From CAZEDM01 sp964511075 (lineage in GTDB: Bacteria > Zixibacteria > MSB-5A5 > RBG-16-43-9), in NCBI GenBank assembly GCA_964511075.1, contig CAZEDM010000004.1, positions 62,001-126,000 on the forward strand: a stretch of DNA of 64,000 nt, given 5' to 3'. Made by a program: the position numbers and the translations under genes. Below the pieces are notes generated by a model. That model ran no database searches, was not told where the DNA came from, and worked only from the letters and a program-made list of their open reading frames with translations. Below are positions 34,104 to 43,103 of this stretch, in pieces. Position 1 is the first letter of the stretch. Each line of letters opens with the position of its first letter.

Positions 34104-36029
34104 TCAATCATAGAAATTCCAACTGAAGCCGAACCACAGAGTCCTTCCCGGCATATCGTAATCGCCTCTGGTCCGGTAAATCTCGTTGGTTATGTTCTCT
34201 ATCACATAATAAAACCTGAAATCGATAAATCTCAAGGTTATTTTGGAGTTAAAAAGAAGCGCAAAGGGAGCCTCATCCTGATTATAATCCGCCAGATACC
34301 TTCTGGAAAGGTATTCCTGCTCCAGCCTGAGCTTTATCTCATACCTTTTCTTGATATATTCTTTGGAATACTGGAAATAGCTGAAAAAACTGTGTGCGGG
34401 GACACAGGGGATTTCGTAGTCATCCTCGGTGCGAGTCCATCTGTAGGCGTAGGAGAAGCCGTTCTCGAAATCAGGTGAGAATTTGTAGTTCAAAATCAAA
34501 TTTGTTCCAAACGACTCTTCTTCCCGGTTAAAGGGGTAATACCGGTATCGTATGCTGGTATAGGATGGAAGCTGGTCAACTGCTCTGGAGTAAACCCATA
34601 CTATCTTATCCTGATTCCAGGAATACAAAAACGAAGCATTCAGGCTGAGATCATCCTTGGCCCATTTGATTCCCGCATTGGCAGAGAAGATATGCTCCGC
34701 CTCGAGTGACCGGGCGAAATACTCCTGATAGGAAAAGTAAAACGAATCCGAAGAAACCGAATAACTGTTTCTGTCAAGATACAGGTCGAACAGCGTAGGA
34801 GGGTTCGAAACCGTTCCGAAGAAATTAGCGAATAAGGTTAAATTTTCATTGGGCTGATAAGATATCCCCTCCACAACGGATAAGTTCCAGCGAAAACCCT
34901 TCTGCAGGTCCAATCTTAAAAAAGAGAAGACATCGAATGTATGGAAAAGCCTGGAGAGCTCGAGAACAGATAGATATCCTTTCTTGAACGATTTTTTCGT
35001 ATCATCAAAATCCAAATCACCCCAGTCAAAGAATCCCTCTACCCTCATCTGGCTTTTTTCCTTCCAGTTGAATTCGTAACTCCCCCTGATGTAGTATTCG
35101 TCCTCTTTTAGCTGCCTGTCAAGGAAATACCCCCCCATATAGCTCTTTGCAGAGTTATGGCTGTAAAAGGTTTCTATTCTCAGTAATGAGTTGTTCTGGA
35201 AACGATAATCGGAATTTAAATCGAGAATCCATCTGTCATTCCTGATTCTCAGGGCAGTGGTTGAATCGTAGGGCAAGGGATTCCCTGCCCTGTTCTCGTA
35301 ATGGTAGGCTTTCAGCTCAGTCTTCCAGTTATCCCTGAGCCTGTAGTCCAGAGCAGCGGTCAGGTATAACGACTTGAAATCGCTGTTATCCACATCACCA
35401 TCCGATTTTCTCCTTCCGTAGGTGAAATAGAAGCTCGTTTTCCTGCCCATATCCCTTCCGAAATCTATCTGGCTTCTTCTGTAACCATAGGGACCTCTCT
35501 CGTAATTTATCCTGGAGAAGGGAAGCTCGGTTTTGAGTCCCTTGGATTTCAGCCTGAGCCCTCCCAGTCCAATACCCTGCCCCAGGATATTGGCAGCCGG
35601 GTTGTCTATTATCTGGATGCTTTCGATGTTCTCCAAAGGAACGGTGAAAAGGTTGAAATCACCGGTCTGGGGTATGTAAAGCGCCTGCTGGAAAAAAGAG
35701 ATGCCGTCCTGGTAGATCAGAAACTGCCTGGAGGTCGAGCCCCACAGGGTAGCATACTGGGGCTGCCCATAAGGACCATAGCCAGTCACATCGATTGCCC
35801 GGTTCATCTTTAAAATATCGCCCAGACTTCTGTAGATGGAATTTTCGATATCCTCGGAGGAGATAAGATAATTGGTGGTGAAAAGGGAGCAGACTTTATC
35901 GGTCAGGTTTTCCTCCACAAAAACGGAATCCTCTATTATAACGGGCTGAAGCGAATCAGGAGCCTGTGCCCGGCACAGATGAGAAATAATTAACAGATGA
36001 AACAGGACGAAAATAATTTTCTTATGCAA
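34104..36029 (-). CDS. TonB-dependent outer-membrane receptor
   Basis: A 641-aa protein with a signal peptide (MHKKIIFVLFHLLIISHLCRA) and a plug domain (SLGDILKMNRAIDVTGYG and IESIQIIDNPAANILG). A long beta-barrel of alternating aromatic strands follows and ends in an aromatic terminal strand (LWFGFSWNFYD), the outer-membrane assembly signal. A possible TonB box (DSVFVEEN) lies near residue 33. Its start overlaps the upstream ECF S-component gene by 8 bases. The pair suggests one uptake route: receptor across the outer membrane, S component across the inner membrane. Ligand unknown, vitamin- or metal-like by analogy. Confidence 0.88.
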   Translation of the reverse strand: MHKKIIFVLFHLLIISHLCRAQAPDSLQPVIIEDSVFVEENLTDKVCSLFTTNYLISSEDIENSIYRSLGDILKMNRAIDVTGYGPYGQPQYATLWGSTSRQFLIYQDGISFFQQALYIPQTGDFNLFTVPLENIESIQIIDNPAANILGQGIGLGGLRLKSKGLKTELPFSRINYERGPYGYRRSQIDFGRDMGRKTSFYFTYGRRKSDGDVDNSDFKSLYLTAALDYRLRDNWKTELKAYHYENRAGNPLPYDSTTALRIRNDRWILDLNSDYRFQNNSLLRIETFYSHNSAKSYMGGYFLDRQLKEDEYYIRGSYEFNWKEKSQMRVEGFFDWGDLDFDDTKKSFKKGYLSVLELSRLFHTFDVFSFLRLDLQKGFRWNLSVVEGISYQPNENLTLFANFFGTVSNPPTLFDLYLDRNSYSVSSDSFYFSYQEYFARSLEAEHIFSANAGIKWAKDDLSLNASFLYSWNQDKIVWVYSRAVDQLPSYTSIRYRYYPFNREEESFGTNLILNYKFSPDFENGFSYAYRWTRTEDDYEIPCVPAHSFFSYFQYSKEYIKKRYEIKLRLEQEYLSRRYLADYNQDEAPFALLFNSKITLRFIDFRFYYVIENITNEIYRTRGDYDMPGRTLWFGFSWNFYD

Positions 36030-36555
36030 ACTCTCCTCTTCTTTCCAATTTAGCCAGACGGAAAAGGACCGGAGTCAAAAGCACGAATATTATAGCATTG
36101 GATAAAAGATGAATCAAGGCAAAAGGAACACCTGCCAGCATAACAGGTACAAACTCACCTGCGACAATTACCACGCCCAGGTTGGTGAGGATGTCGTAGA
36201 ACAGCGTCAGTAGAACACCGGCTGTCCCCGTCCAGACAAAAGTAACCGGGCTCATTCCCTTTTTGTAAATCAGATAAAAGGATAATCCCCCGCAAATGCC
36301 GATGAAGACCATAGAGAGAACCTGGGCGACTCCAACAGGCAAAGGCGGAGGCCCGTAGGGATTGACCAGCGTATAGATGCCCATGGAAAGGGCCCCCACG
36401 ATCCCACCCTCGATTACGCCCAGCAGAAATCCTGAGGCGAAAACCACGAAGCTGAAGAACTCCACGTTGGGTATCTGTAGAATGGGTATCTTTAAAACTA
36501 TGGGCAGTGCGGTGAATACCCCCATCTTGGCGATCTTGCTTGAGGAGAAGGTCAT
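36022..36555 (-). CDS. ECF transporter S component (substrate-binding membrane subunit)
   Basis: A 177-aa protein with five or six hydrophobic helices and the S-component look: KIAKMGVFTALPIVLKI at the start, a long first loop (IPNVEFFSFVVFASGFLLG), then YDILTNLGV in the C-terminal half. ECF S components bind a vitamin or metal and need a T subunit and ATPases, none of which are in this window. The gene overlaps the TonB receptor gene by 8 bases, so the two are coupled and probably share a substrate. Specificity cannot be read from the sequence. Confidence 0.75.
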   Translation of the reverse strand: MTFSSSKIAKMGVFTALPIVLKIPILQIPNVEFFSFVVFASGFLLGVIEGGIVGALSMGIYTLVNPYGPPPLPVGVAQVLSMVFIGICGGLSFYLIYKKGMSPVTFVWTGTAGVLLTLFYDILTNLGVVIVAGEFVPVMLAGVPFALIHLLSNAIIFVLLTPVLFRLAKLERRGEFA

Positions 36556-36575
36556 CTTTATTGAATTTTGATTTT

Positions 36576-36700
36576 TGTAGTGCGACCCTTAAGAGTCGCT
36601 TTAAATTCAATGGAGACGCATTTTATGAATCTCTGCCCAATTGCACCGCTACCCTGACTTTTCAAGGTCGCCCAAGCGAGGCTGAAGCCTCGCACTACGA
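36576..36700. repeat. Interrupted copy of the TCGTAGTGCGA element
   Basis: The left end (GTAGTGCGACCCTTAAGAG) and right end (GCGAGGCTGAAGCCTCGCAC) match the 54-bp element in orientation B. About 60 extra bases containing a decayed AGACGCATT palindrome separate them. Confidence 0.75.
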
Positions 36701-36735
36701 AATTTCTTTTATCAAAATAGGTTTGTTAAGAAACC

Positions 36736-38610
36736 CTACCTCTCGTTAACCACCACCATCTTCTTAACCTCGGAGGTGTTCCCGGTCACTACCTGATATA
36801 TGTAAATCCCCGAAGCCACGTATTCGCCATTCTTGTTTTTGCCGTTCCATTGAAAGGGAATAGATTCCAGATAACCCTGGAATGCTTCCGGAGTATATTC
36901 TCCCAATTTATCCTGCCATACCTTCTGCCACACAAGCTCTCCAGAGGTATTAAAAATTGATAGTTTCACATCTGTAGTGGTCTTTAATATAAGAGGGAAT
37001 TTAGTTGTAGAACTATTATCTTTTATCACAAATGGGTTAGGGAAATTCTGAAACACCTTATCGGATGAAGGTGGTATCCATCCTGCAGTCAGTGAATCAA
37101 TAAATTGAGCGGTATATGTATAAGTGTAATTGGAAGAAATGGTATCGCCTCTGGCAATAACCATAGGAATTTCAATGAACCTCGCCCAATCCACAATCAC
37201 TCCTATTCCATCCTGAACAGTAGTATCTTCGGGAGGGAATTCGTGTCCCTTGTACCCAAATAACGATAAATTCCAATCTGCTCCTGAACCATCCTCGAAA
37301 AATATTCTCAGTCCTCCTAAAGAATTAGCTATCGGCTGAAAAACTATATAATTTGCCCCCAGGTCTTGAGGTAATTGCGAGGTCAGGGAGCTGTCTGTAA
37401 TTGGATATATGCTAAAGGCATCGTGTAACCTGGTCTCGGCAACTTCAACTGCACCATAATCATCATAGAAAAGCTGCCCTTCTGAGTAAAAACCAAAAAC
37501 CTCAGGATTGGCTCTATCAGCTGTAAAATAATTCCAGACTGAAAATTCTTGAAAAGCTTTGCTCAGTGAGCTACTGTACAGGTCCGTCAGGATAGTGTTG
37601 GTAGCAGCTAAAACATTATCTCCTGCAGTTTGTGAACAGAGTGTCCAGATTTCTTTTATAATATTAATGTCATCAAAACTTTCTCCCAAAAAGATAGGCC
37701 AGAGGCAGGCGCCGTAGGGATGAAGTCCAGCGAAATTTCTAAGAGAAAGCCAGGGCTTGCTGAGAAAGGAACGCAGATAATAGATATAATCGTTTATCTG
37801 GTCAAAAACCTGGTCCTCCATCCAGACTGCGCTCATCTCCATCCAGTAGGGTTTAAGATTCTCTCCTTCTACTTCAGCCTCATAAGCGTCATATCCAAAC
37901 TGTATGGCGTGAAAGAACTCGTGCGCTGCTGTAACGCTGAGCCATTGGTATTGCTCATGATAGAGTGGGTATCCTGTGTAGTTATTATCTAATTCCAGAT
38001 AACTTGTCCAGACATGCGTCTCTCCACCGGGAGTATAGGTTGTCTCAGGGAAGGTTGCGCCCAAGTAGGAAGAGCCTAAATTCACCAGGTAAACATCATA
38101 TTTGCCATCGCCGCCATTATCCCAGTAGACTGGATACCAGCCATCTGAGGGTGGTGGATTATATCCCATAGTATCAACTTCTTTTGCCCAGATATAATCT
38201 AAAATAGAGGCGCAACTATCCACAAAATCCGGAACCCCGTTACCATTATTATCCACGGTAGGTTGATACACTGCATTCGTCCCGGTTTTGGTGAAATGGA
38301 TCTTGAAATAACCTCCTGGTGTATCATGGGTATACTCAGAATCAGGAGCAAAGCTTGGTCGGGATAAAAAAGGATATAATACTTTTTGCGTCTCCGTGCT
38401 TAAATGAGGGAGATCGTATTTCGCCTGAAGAATTATAGGAGTGGCGCAAACAGGATGACCGGTGGGATTATCCGGAGTCTTAACCGCTTCCCGGGTATAA
38501 ATCCCTTTTACCTCCTGGATCAGCTTCTCCTCGTAAGCCTGATTGTATTCCTTACCCAAAGCCGAGACGGCTATCAACAGGCTAATAACCAGAAAGATTA
38601 ACTTTTTCAT
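36736..38610 (-). CDS. Secreted MXAN_6640-like zinc metalloprotease with sorting-like tail (paralog 3)
   Basis: A 624-aa protein with a signal peptide (MKKLIFLVISLLIAVSALG). The catalytic core matches the tandem pair at 24415 and 27043: TPGGYFKIHFTKTGTNAV, then HEFFHAIQFGYD (His230, Glu231, His234) and YWMEMSAVWMED. It differs at the C-terminus. Instead of dockerin repeats it ends in a FlgD-Ig/type IX-sorting-like module (FQNFPNPFVIKD, LSIFNTSGELVW, SGIYIYQV, KKMVV). The same protease is therefore attached to two different anchoring or export modules in one locus. Substrate unknown. Confidence 0.83.
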   Translation of the reverse strand: MKKLIFLVISLLIAVSALGKEYNQAYEEKLIQEVKGIYTREAVKTPDNPTGHPVCATPIILQAKYDLPHLSTETQKVLYPFLSRPSFAPDSEYTHDTPGGYFKIHFTKTGTNAVYQPTVDNNGNGVPDFVDSCASILDYIWAKEVDTMGYNPPPSDGWYPVYWDNGGDGKYDVYLVNLGSSYLGATFPETTYTPGGETHVWTSYLELDNNYTGYPLYHEQYQWLSVTAAHEFFHAIQFGYDAYEAEVEGENLKPYWMEMSAVWMEDQVFDQINDYIYYLRSFLSKPWLSLRNFAGLHPYGACLWPIFLGESFDDINIIKEIWTLCSQTAGDNVLAATNTILTDLYSSSLSKAFQEFSVWNYFTADRANPEVFGFYSEGQLFYDDYGAVEVAETRLHDAFSIYPITDSSLTSQLPQDLGANYIVFQPIANSLGGLRIFFEDGSGADWNLSLFGYKGHEFPPEDTTVQDGIGVIVDWARFIEIPMVIARGDTISSNYTYTYTAQFIDSLTAGWIPPSSDKVFQNFPNPFVIKDNSSTTKFPLILKTTTDVKLSIFNTSGELVWQKVWQDKLGEYTPEAFQGYLESIPFQWNGKNKNGEYVASGIYIYQVVTGNTSEVKKMVVVNER

Positions 38611-38648
38611 TTTGACTCCTTTTATTTTATTCCCTTGAGATAATTACC

Positions 38649-38714
38649 GGAGTGTAAAGCTTCAGCTTTACTTTCTTATCAGTTCACTTCGGTAAACCTA
38701 AAGGTTTACACTCC
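38649..38714. repeat. GGAGTGTAAA ... TTTACACTCC paired-palindrome element
   Basis: Inner palindromes GTAAAGCTTCAGCTTTAC and GTAAACCTAAAGGTTTAC are in the opposite order to the copy at 33234, so the element is inverted relative to it. Confidence 0.85.
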
Positions 38715-38724
38715 AGATTTCAAT

Positions 38725-39558
38725 TTAATCTCCGAATCTCTGTTTTTTTGCCTCTTTTAACATCTCCAGGCAGAGGTAAGGAACTTTTACCTTCCCTATT
38801 AAAATTTCCTCTCCCCTGCCGTGACAATCCGAGCCGCCGGTGTAAATCAGCCCGTATTTTTTAGCCCAGTTAATGTAATGCGTGGTTTGAAACTGGTCAT
38901 ACTGCGAATGGTATGCCTCGATCCCGTCTATGCCTATCTCCATAAAATCATACAGAAGCTCGTCCCGGTGTGAGGTCCCCGGATGAGCCAGGACTGCCAG
39001 CCCTTTTACATTGTGAATCAGCTCAATCCCTTCTTTGGGGGTTAAATATTTCTTGGGCACGTATGCCGGTGCATGGTAGCCTAAATACCGTGCAAAGGCT
39101 TCGTTGTATGATTTGACATACTCTCCCTTAAGCAGGGCATCTGCCAGATGCGGTCTTCCCACAGAGGCACCCTGGGCTATGGACTTGACTGCATCTATAT
39201 TCAGGGGCACGCCCAACTCGTTAAGCTTCTCCACTATCTTCTCCCCCCGGTTGAACCTCTCTTTTCTGAAATCCTCGATCCTATCCTTAAAGCCTGAATC
39301 CTCGCAGTCTATCAGATACCCCAGAAGGTGAAAATCGACTCCCTTATAGCTGATGCTCAGCTCCACCGCCGGCAGCAGCTCGATGCCCGATTCCTTTGCC
39401 TTGTCTTTGGCTTTAAGGTATCCATCCACGGTATCGTGGTCTGCAATGGCTATGGCAGAGAGATTGAAATCCTTAGCCAGCTCTACTGACTTTTCCGGGG
39501 ACAAAAGCCCGTCCGAGGCAGTGGTGTGGATATGCAGGTCCACATATTTTTTTTCCAC
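38725..39558 (-). CDS. PHP-domain phosphoesterase (RNase AM/YciV-like)
   Basis: A 277-aa protein with canonical PHP motifs: VDLHIHTTASDGLLSPEKSV, LSAIAIADHDTVDGY, LLPAVELSI, SVGRPHLADALL, LAVLAHPG and GGSDCHG. This layout is that of the YciV/TrpH branch, which includes enzymes acting on nucleoside 3',5'-bisphosphates and short 5' RNA ends. The start is a GTG placed directly after the ftcD stop codon (TAAGTG), so the two genes are tightly coupled. Metal-dependent, cytosolic. Confidence 0.9.
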   Translation of the reverse strand: MEKKYVDLHIHTTASDGLLSPEKSVELAKDFNLSAIAIADHDTVDGYLKAKDKAKESGIELLPAVELSISYKGVDFHLLGYLIDCEDSGFKDRIEDFRKERFNRGEKIVEKLNELGVPLNIDAVKSIAQGASVGRPHLADALLKGEYVKSYNEAFARYLGYHAPAYVPKKYLTPKEGIELIHNVKGLAVLAHPGTSHRDELLYDFMEIGIDGIEAYHSQYDQFQTTHYINWAKKYGLIYTGGSDCHGRGEEILIGKVKVPYLCLEMLKEAKKQRFGD

Positions 39559-41082
39559 TTACAGTTTCTCCATCAGAAGTTTATTGAGCTCCTCCCTGAG
39601 CCTGGTGGCTTCAGTCAGGATCGAGTCGGTTTTCCCTTTCAGCTCCGTCACGAATCCCTGGTCCTCAATGGAGCCAAGGTTTATCTTCACGTTTAAATAC
39701 GCTCCCTCGATTCCGCTCTTAGCCATAAGGGCTGAGGCGCCGGCATCGCTTATGGTGTTGACGTTCCCCTTCTCCACCACTATCCGGCTAAGTTTCATCA
39801 CCTCCAGGGATTTCTCCATAGTATTAAAAGGAACCAATGCTGCCTCCTTATACGCCTCCTGAACAGCGGAAAGTCTCCTGTTCTTTTCTTCCGGGGTATA
39901 CTCGGAAAGCCTTCTGCTGTCCAACACCTTCTGGAAGCTCTCGCTATCTTTTACTATCAATTCCTTCAACTCCCTCTGCAGTCTGTCCGATTGTTCCAGA
40001 ACGCCTTTGAGCTCCTCTTCGAACTCTTTGTATTTCTTCTTCCCGATGGTCAGCCTGCACACCATAGAGACCAAACCTGCTCCTAAGGCACCGGATGCTG
40101 CAGCCACGCTTCCCCCTCCCGGCACCGGAGTCCCTGCAGCTACCTGGTCTATGAAATCGGAAAGCCCGGCTTTCTGCTTCTCGGCAAAACTCATCAGCTT
40201 ATCTTCCAAGACCTGTTCCTTTTTGAAATTCTCTAACTTAAGGTAAAAATCAGATACATCGAAAAGAGCCTCAGCCGGGGTTAATCCCACGATCTCGCTG
40301 GAGATGACCGGCACGGAATGTCTTTCTGCCTCCCTTTTGATCACCTCGAATACTCTGAAGATGGGGCTTCCTTTGAAGTTGACCAGGTTCATAGAGACCT
40401 GAACCATGCCTCTCTCTTTTATCTCGAAGCCTAAAGCCTTGACGTATCTGAAACCTCCGGTGGCAAACCTTACGGCTTTGGCAATCTTCCTGGCAACTCT
40501 GATATCCCTGGTTCCAAGATAGACGTTAAAGGCGATCAAGGGCATCCTGGCGCCGATTGCAGTTGCGCCGGCTCTGGATAACTTGGAGGGACCAAAATCG
40601 GGCTTTCTCTCCGGATTGGTCTCGATCTCCTTTTTGATACCCTCGTATTCACCCTTGCGCACATCTGCCAGGTTCTCTCTATCTGCACGGCTGGCTGCCG
40701 CCTCATACAGGTATACCGGTATCCCCAGTTTCTCCCCTACCTCCTTGCCCAATTCCCTGGCTAAGGTCACGCATTCATCCATAGTCACCCCGGAGATCGG
40801 AACAAAGGGAACCACGTCCGTAGCACCCATTCTGGGATGCTCGCCCTTGTGCTGGTCCATATCTATCAGCTGGGCGGCTTTGGCTATGGCCTTGAAAGCG
40901 GCGTTCTTGGCTTCCTGCGGACCGCCCACGAAAGTGACAACTGCGCGGTTATGGTCTTTATCCATCTCCTTGTCCAGAAGCATTACCCCCGGCACCGATT
41001 TGATCTCAGCTAATATTGCCTCGATCACCTCAGGTCTTCTCCCTTCGCTGAAATTTGGTACACATTCGACTAATCTTGCCAT
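39559..41082 (-). CDS. ftcD: Glutamate formimidoyltransferase / formimidotetrahydrofolate cyclodeaminase fusion
   Basis: A 507-aa bifunctional folate enzyme. The N-terminal transferase (residues 1-300) shows MARLVECVPNFSEGR, DHNRAVVTFVGGP and HPRMGATDVVPFVPISGV. The C-terminal cyclodeaminase has GTPVPGGGSVAAASGALGAG and NRRLSAVQEAYKEA. It transfers a formimino group from formiminoglutamate to tetrahydrofolate and releases ammonia, giving methenyl-THF. No hut genes (hutH, hutU, hutI) are near, so here it may serve one-carbon supply rather than a local histidine pathway. Confidence 0.95.
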   Translation of the reverse strand: MARLVECVPNFSEGRRPEVIEAILAEIKSVPGVMLLDKEMDKDHNRAVVTFVGGPQEAKNAAFKAIAKAAQLIDMDQHKGEHPRMGATDVVPFVPISGVTMDECVTLARELGKEVGEKLGIPVYLYEAAASRADRENLADVRKGEYEGIKKEIETNPERKPDFGPSKLSRAGATAIGARMPLIAFNVYLGTRDIRVARKIAKAVRFATGGFRYVKALGFEIKERGMVQVSMNLVNFKGSPIFRVFEVIKREAERHSVPVISSEIVGLTPAEALFDVSDFYLKLENFKKEQVLEDKLMSFAEKQKAGLSDFIDQVAAGTPVPGGGSVAAASGALGAGLVSMVCRLTIGKKKYKEFEEELKGVLEQSDRLQRELKELIVKDSESFQKVLDSRRLSEYTPEEKNRRLSAVQEAYKEAALVPFNTMEKSLEVMKLSRIVVEKGNVNTISDAGASALMAKSGIEGAYLNVKINLGSIEDQGFVTELKGKTDSILTEATRLREELNKLLMEKL

Positions 41083-41155
41083 TACACTTTTCTCCCTATT
41101 TTAATTTTCGTTATAACCTTGAGTTCTTTATCATCTATATGCTTAAAATCTATCT

Positions 41156-41215
41156 GGAGTGCAAACTTTCAGGTTTGCCCGAACGAGTAATAGTAAAGCT
41201 AAAGTTTTACACTCC
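41156..41215. repeat. GGAGTGCAAA ... TTTACACTCC paired-palindrome element
   Basis: Inner arms CAAACTTTCAGGTTTG and GTAAAGCTAAAGTTTTAC. More diverged than the copies at 33234 and 38649. Confidence 0.75.
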
Positions 41216-41223
41216 TTTTTTTA

Positions 41224-41257
41224 CCTCTCACCTCTAACATCTCACGTCTTACCTACT
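41224..41257. repeat. Degenerate heptamer tract at the end of the unknown gene
   Basis: CTCTCAC, CTCTAAC, ATCTCAC, GTCTTAC, CTACTTT. It runs into the 3' end of the gene at 41242-42189, encoding its last residues (…KVGKT, stop). Confidence 0.65.
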
Positions 41258-42189
41258 TTCAAAGCCCAGGCCAAAAGCGGCAGCATAATCTCATGATGGC
41301 CGGTAAAGGAATAACCCTTGCCCTTTCCCTGGACTGGTCTGGTAACTACATTCATATTCGGGCGGTAGTGCTGAATCATATCGAAATTGGCTGTGGTGAA
41401 ATTCTCCACTTTGCCTTTGACATTCCGGGCAACTGACAGGGCTTTCAAAAAAACCTCCGGCAGGATCACAGCCGAGCCGAAATGAAGCACCACGCCTCCA
41501 TTGCCGAGTTTCGAGACCTCCTGAGCTAAGATTTTGAAATCGGTAAACGAGGCTTGCCCGGTCGAAGCCGGGTCGAAATATGGAGACTGGTGTACGATGT
41601 CCGTGCCTATGCCCACGTGCACGGTAAGCGGAATCTTCAGCTGAGAAGCCGAAGCCAGAAGACTGTATTTTCTGAACTTGGCTTTACGCTTGATAAGATA
41701 TTCGCCGATGCTCTCCCCTAATCCCTGATTGGAGCTCGCTGCACGCTTGGAGAGCTGGTTGAAGAACCTTGAGGTCTCCCCTGACATACCAAAGGTTCCT
41801 TTTTTCAGACCGGAAGCCACATCCTCAGAAGTCCTGCCCCATATCCCTATCTCGAAATCGTGAACAGCACCGGCTCCATTGGTGGAAAGCAAGCTTATAA
41901 ACCCATTTCTCAAAAGATCGATCATGACCGGCGAAAGTCCCAGCTTAACCAGATGCGCCCCGAACATAAAAATCACAGGTTTATTTTTTTCTTTGGCTTG
42001 ATGTATAGCTTTAAACAATTCCCTTAATTCTTTTGCTTTCAGGAAATTAGGCAGCTTAGAAAGAAACCCGTTTAAATCTTCCTTGCCGGTGACCGGCCTG
42101 GCGAAATCCTTAAGCTGAACCCTGCTTTTTCTTTTGGAAAAGGGAATCGATTTTATCTTTGACAGATCGATTTGCTTATAAGGTGACAT
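41242..42189 (-). CDS. Conserved protein of unrecognised function (possibly deoxyhypusine-synthase-like fold)
   Basis: A 315-aa soluble protein. I do not recognise it with confidence. Features: KPVIFMFGAHLVKLGLSPVM, then STNGAGAVHDFEIGIWG and GRTSEDVASG, VHVGIGTDIVHQSP, GGVVLHFGSAVILPEVF and ENFTTANFDM. The glycine-rich turns, an HD pair and a GxGTDIVH motif suggest a Rossmann-like nucleotide-binding enzyme. The arrangement faintly recalls deoxyhypusine synthase, but this is a guess. Its last codons are written in heptamer repeat. Neighbours: ftcD downstream, DUF3108 upstream, both on the same strand, with no overlap. Confidence 0.6.
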   Translation of the reverse strand: MSPYKQIDLSKIKSIPFSKRKSRVQLKDFARPVTGKEDLNGFLSKLPNFLKAKELRELFKAIHQAKEKNKPVIFMFGAHLVKLGLSPVMIDLLRNGFISLLSTNGAGAVHDFEIGIWGRTSEDVASGLKKGTFGMSGETSRFFNQLSKRAASSNQGLGESIGEYLIKRKAKFRKYSLLASASQLKIPLTVHVGIGTDIVHQSPYFDPASTGQASFTDFKILAQEVSKLGNGGVVLHFGSAVILPEVFLKALSVARNVKGKVENFTTANFDMIQHYRPNMNVVTRPVQGKGKGYSFTGHHEIMLPLLAWALKVGKT

Positions 42190-42191
42190 TT

Positions 42192-42227
42192 CGTTGTCCG
42201 CTATTCGCGATTCGCTTTTTGCTTTCT
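42192..42227. repeat. Degenerate heptamer tract
   Basis: CGTTGTC, CGCTATT, CGCGATT, CGCTTTT, TGCTTTC between the unknown gene and the DUF3108 gene. Confidence 0.65.
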
Positions 42228-42254
42228 GTTTTTTCCTTCTTCCTTTTTACTTTT

Positions 42255-43103
42255 TTATTCTTCGGCTTTGCCCAAGCAGTACTCGGTAAGCTCGGTAGCA
42301 ATGGAGCCGACAATGACTTTGCTTTTCATCAGAACGGGCATCTTTTTATGGTCATCCGTAAGCCAAACGGTTAAACTGCCCTTCTGCTCGAAGATGGCTG
42401 ATGTTTGAAGTATAGGCTCCACCACCAGGCAGTCGAAAGTGCCGGCTTCTACTTCTATCCTCTCCTTTCTCAGGACTTTCACCTCTAAGGGGTAATTCTT
42501 CTTATCAGCATAGTTATCCACAAACAGGGATTCCCCAACCTCCAGAGGCTGGGTTCTGACATAATAGAAGGCAGAGAGCACGTCCTGCACAAAAGATGGA
42601 ACCTGTATGGTATCATTCCCCTCGATGGCAATGTGATTTTCCTGGTCGAACTTCACGTATCTGTCCGCCTTGAACTTGCCTTCTCTTATGTGTTTCTCGA
42701 AGTGAAGCGTATGAAGCCCCTCTTTATCCATAAGCGATTCGACCCGATCCTGAACTTTAAAGAAAGTGGAAAAAAACTTATTGGATTCCGCGGTGGAGAC
42801 GATCCTGTAACATTTTCTTCCATTGTAATCGATTACCTCGGGAATGCTCATGGTCGCGGTTCCGGCTGAGATAGGACCCCATCTCACCTTGAAGACCAGC
42901 TTCTCGCCTGCTCCGAAGGAATGGTTTGACACCTCCCTTACTTTTGACAGGGTATCAGTTGGAGGAACGGTTGCAGTATCCTCCGATACCTTTTTTTCTC
43001 CTGTCGCCGCCTGGGCAAGATATACCAGGAGGAGAAGTTGAATTAAAAGATAAGAGGGGAGCAGCGCTTTTTTGAAATCAAACGATTTAAACTTCTCTCT
43101 CAT
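42255..43103 (-). CDS. DUF3108 periplasmic protein
   Basis: A 282-aa exported protein. A hydrophobic N-terminal segment (LLPSYLLIQLLLLVYLAQAA) acts as signal. The body has the DUF3108 pattern: GEKLVFKVRWGPISAGTATM, YRIVSTAESNKFFSTFFKVQDRVES, HFEKHIREGKFKADRYVKFD and LEVGESLFVDNYADKK. The family is beta-barrel-like and its function is not established. Its start overlaps the phosphatase gene by 17 bases, so it is co-transcribed with it. Confidence 0.83.
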   Translation of the reverse strand: MREKFKSFDFKKALLPSYLLIQLLLLVYLAQAATGEKKVSEDTATVPPTDTLSKVREVSNHSFGAGEKLVFKVRWGPISAGTATMSIPEVIDYNGRKCYRIVSTAESNKFFSTFFKVQDRVESLMDKEGLHTLHFEKHIREGKFKADRYVKFDQENHIAIEGNDTIQVPSFVQDVLSAFYYVRTQPLEVGESLFVDNYADKKNYPLEVKVLRKERIEVEAGTFDCLVVEPILQTSAIFEQKGSLTVWLTDDHKKMPVLMKSKVIVGSIATELTEYCLGKAEE

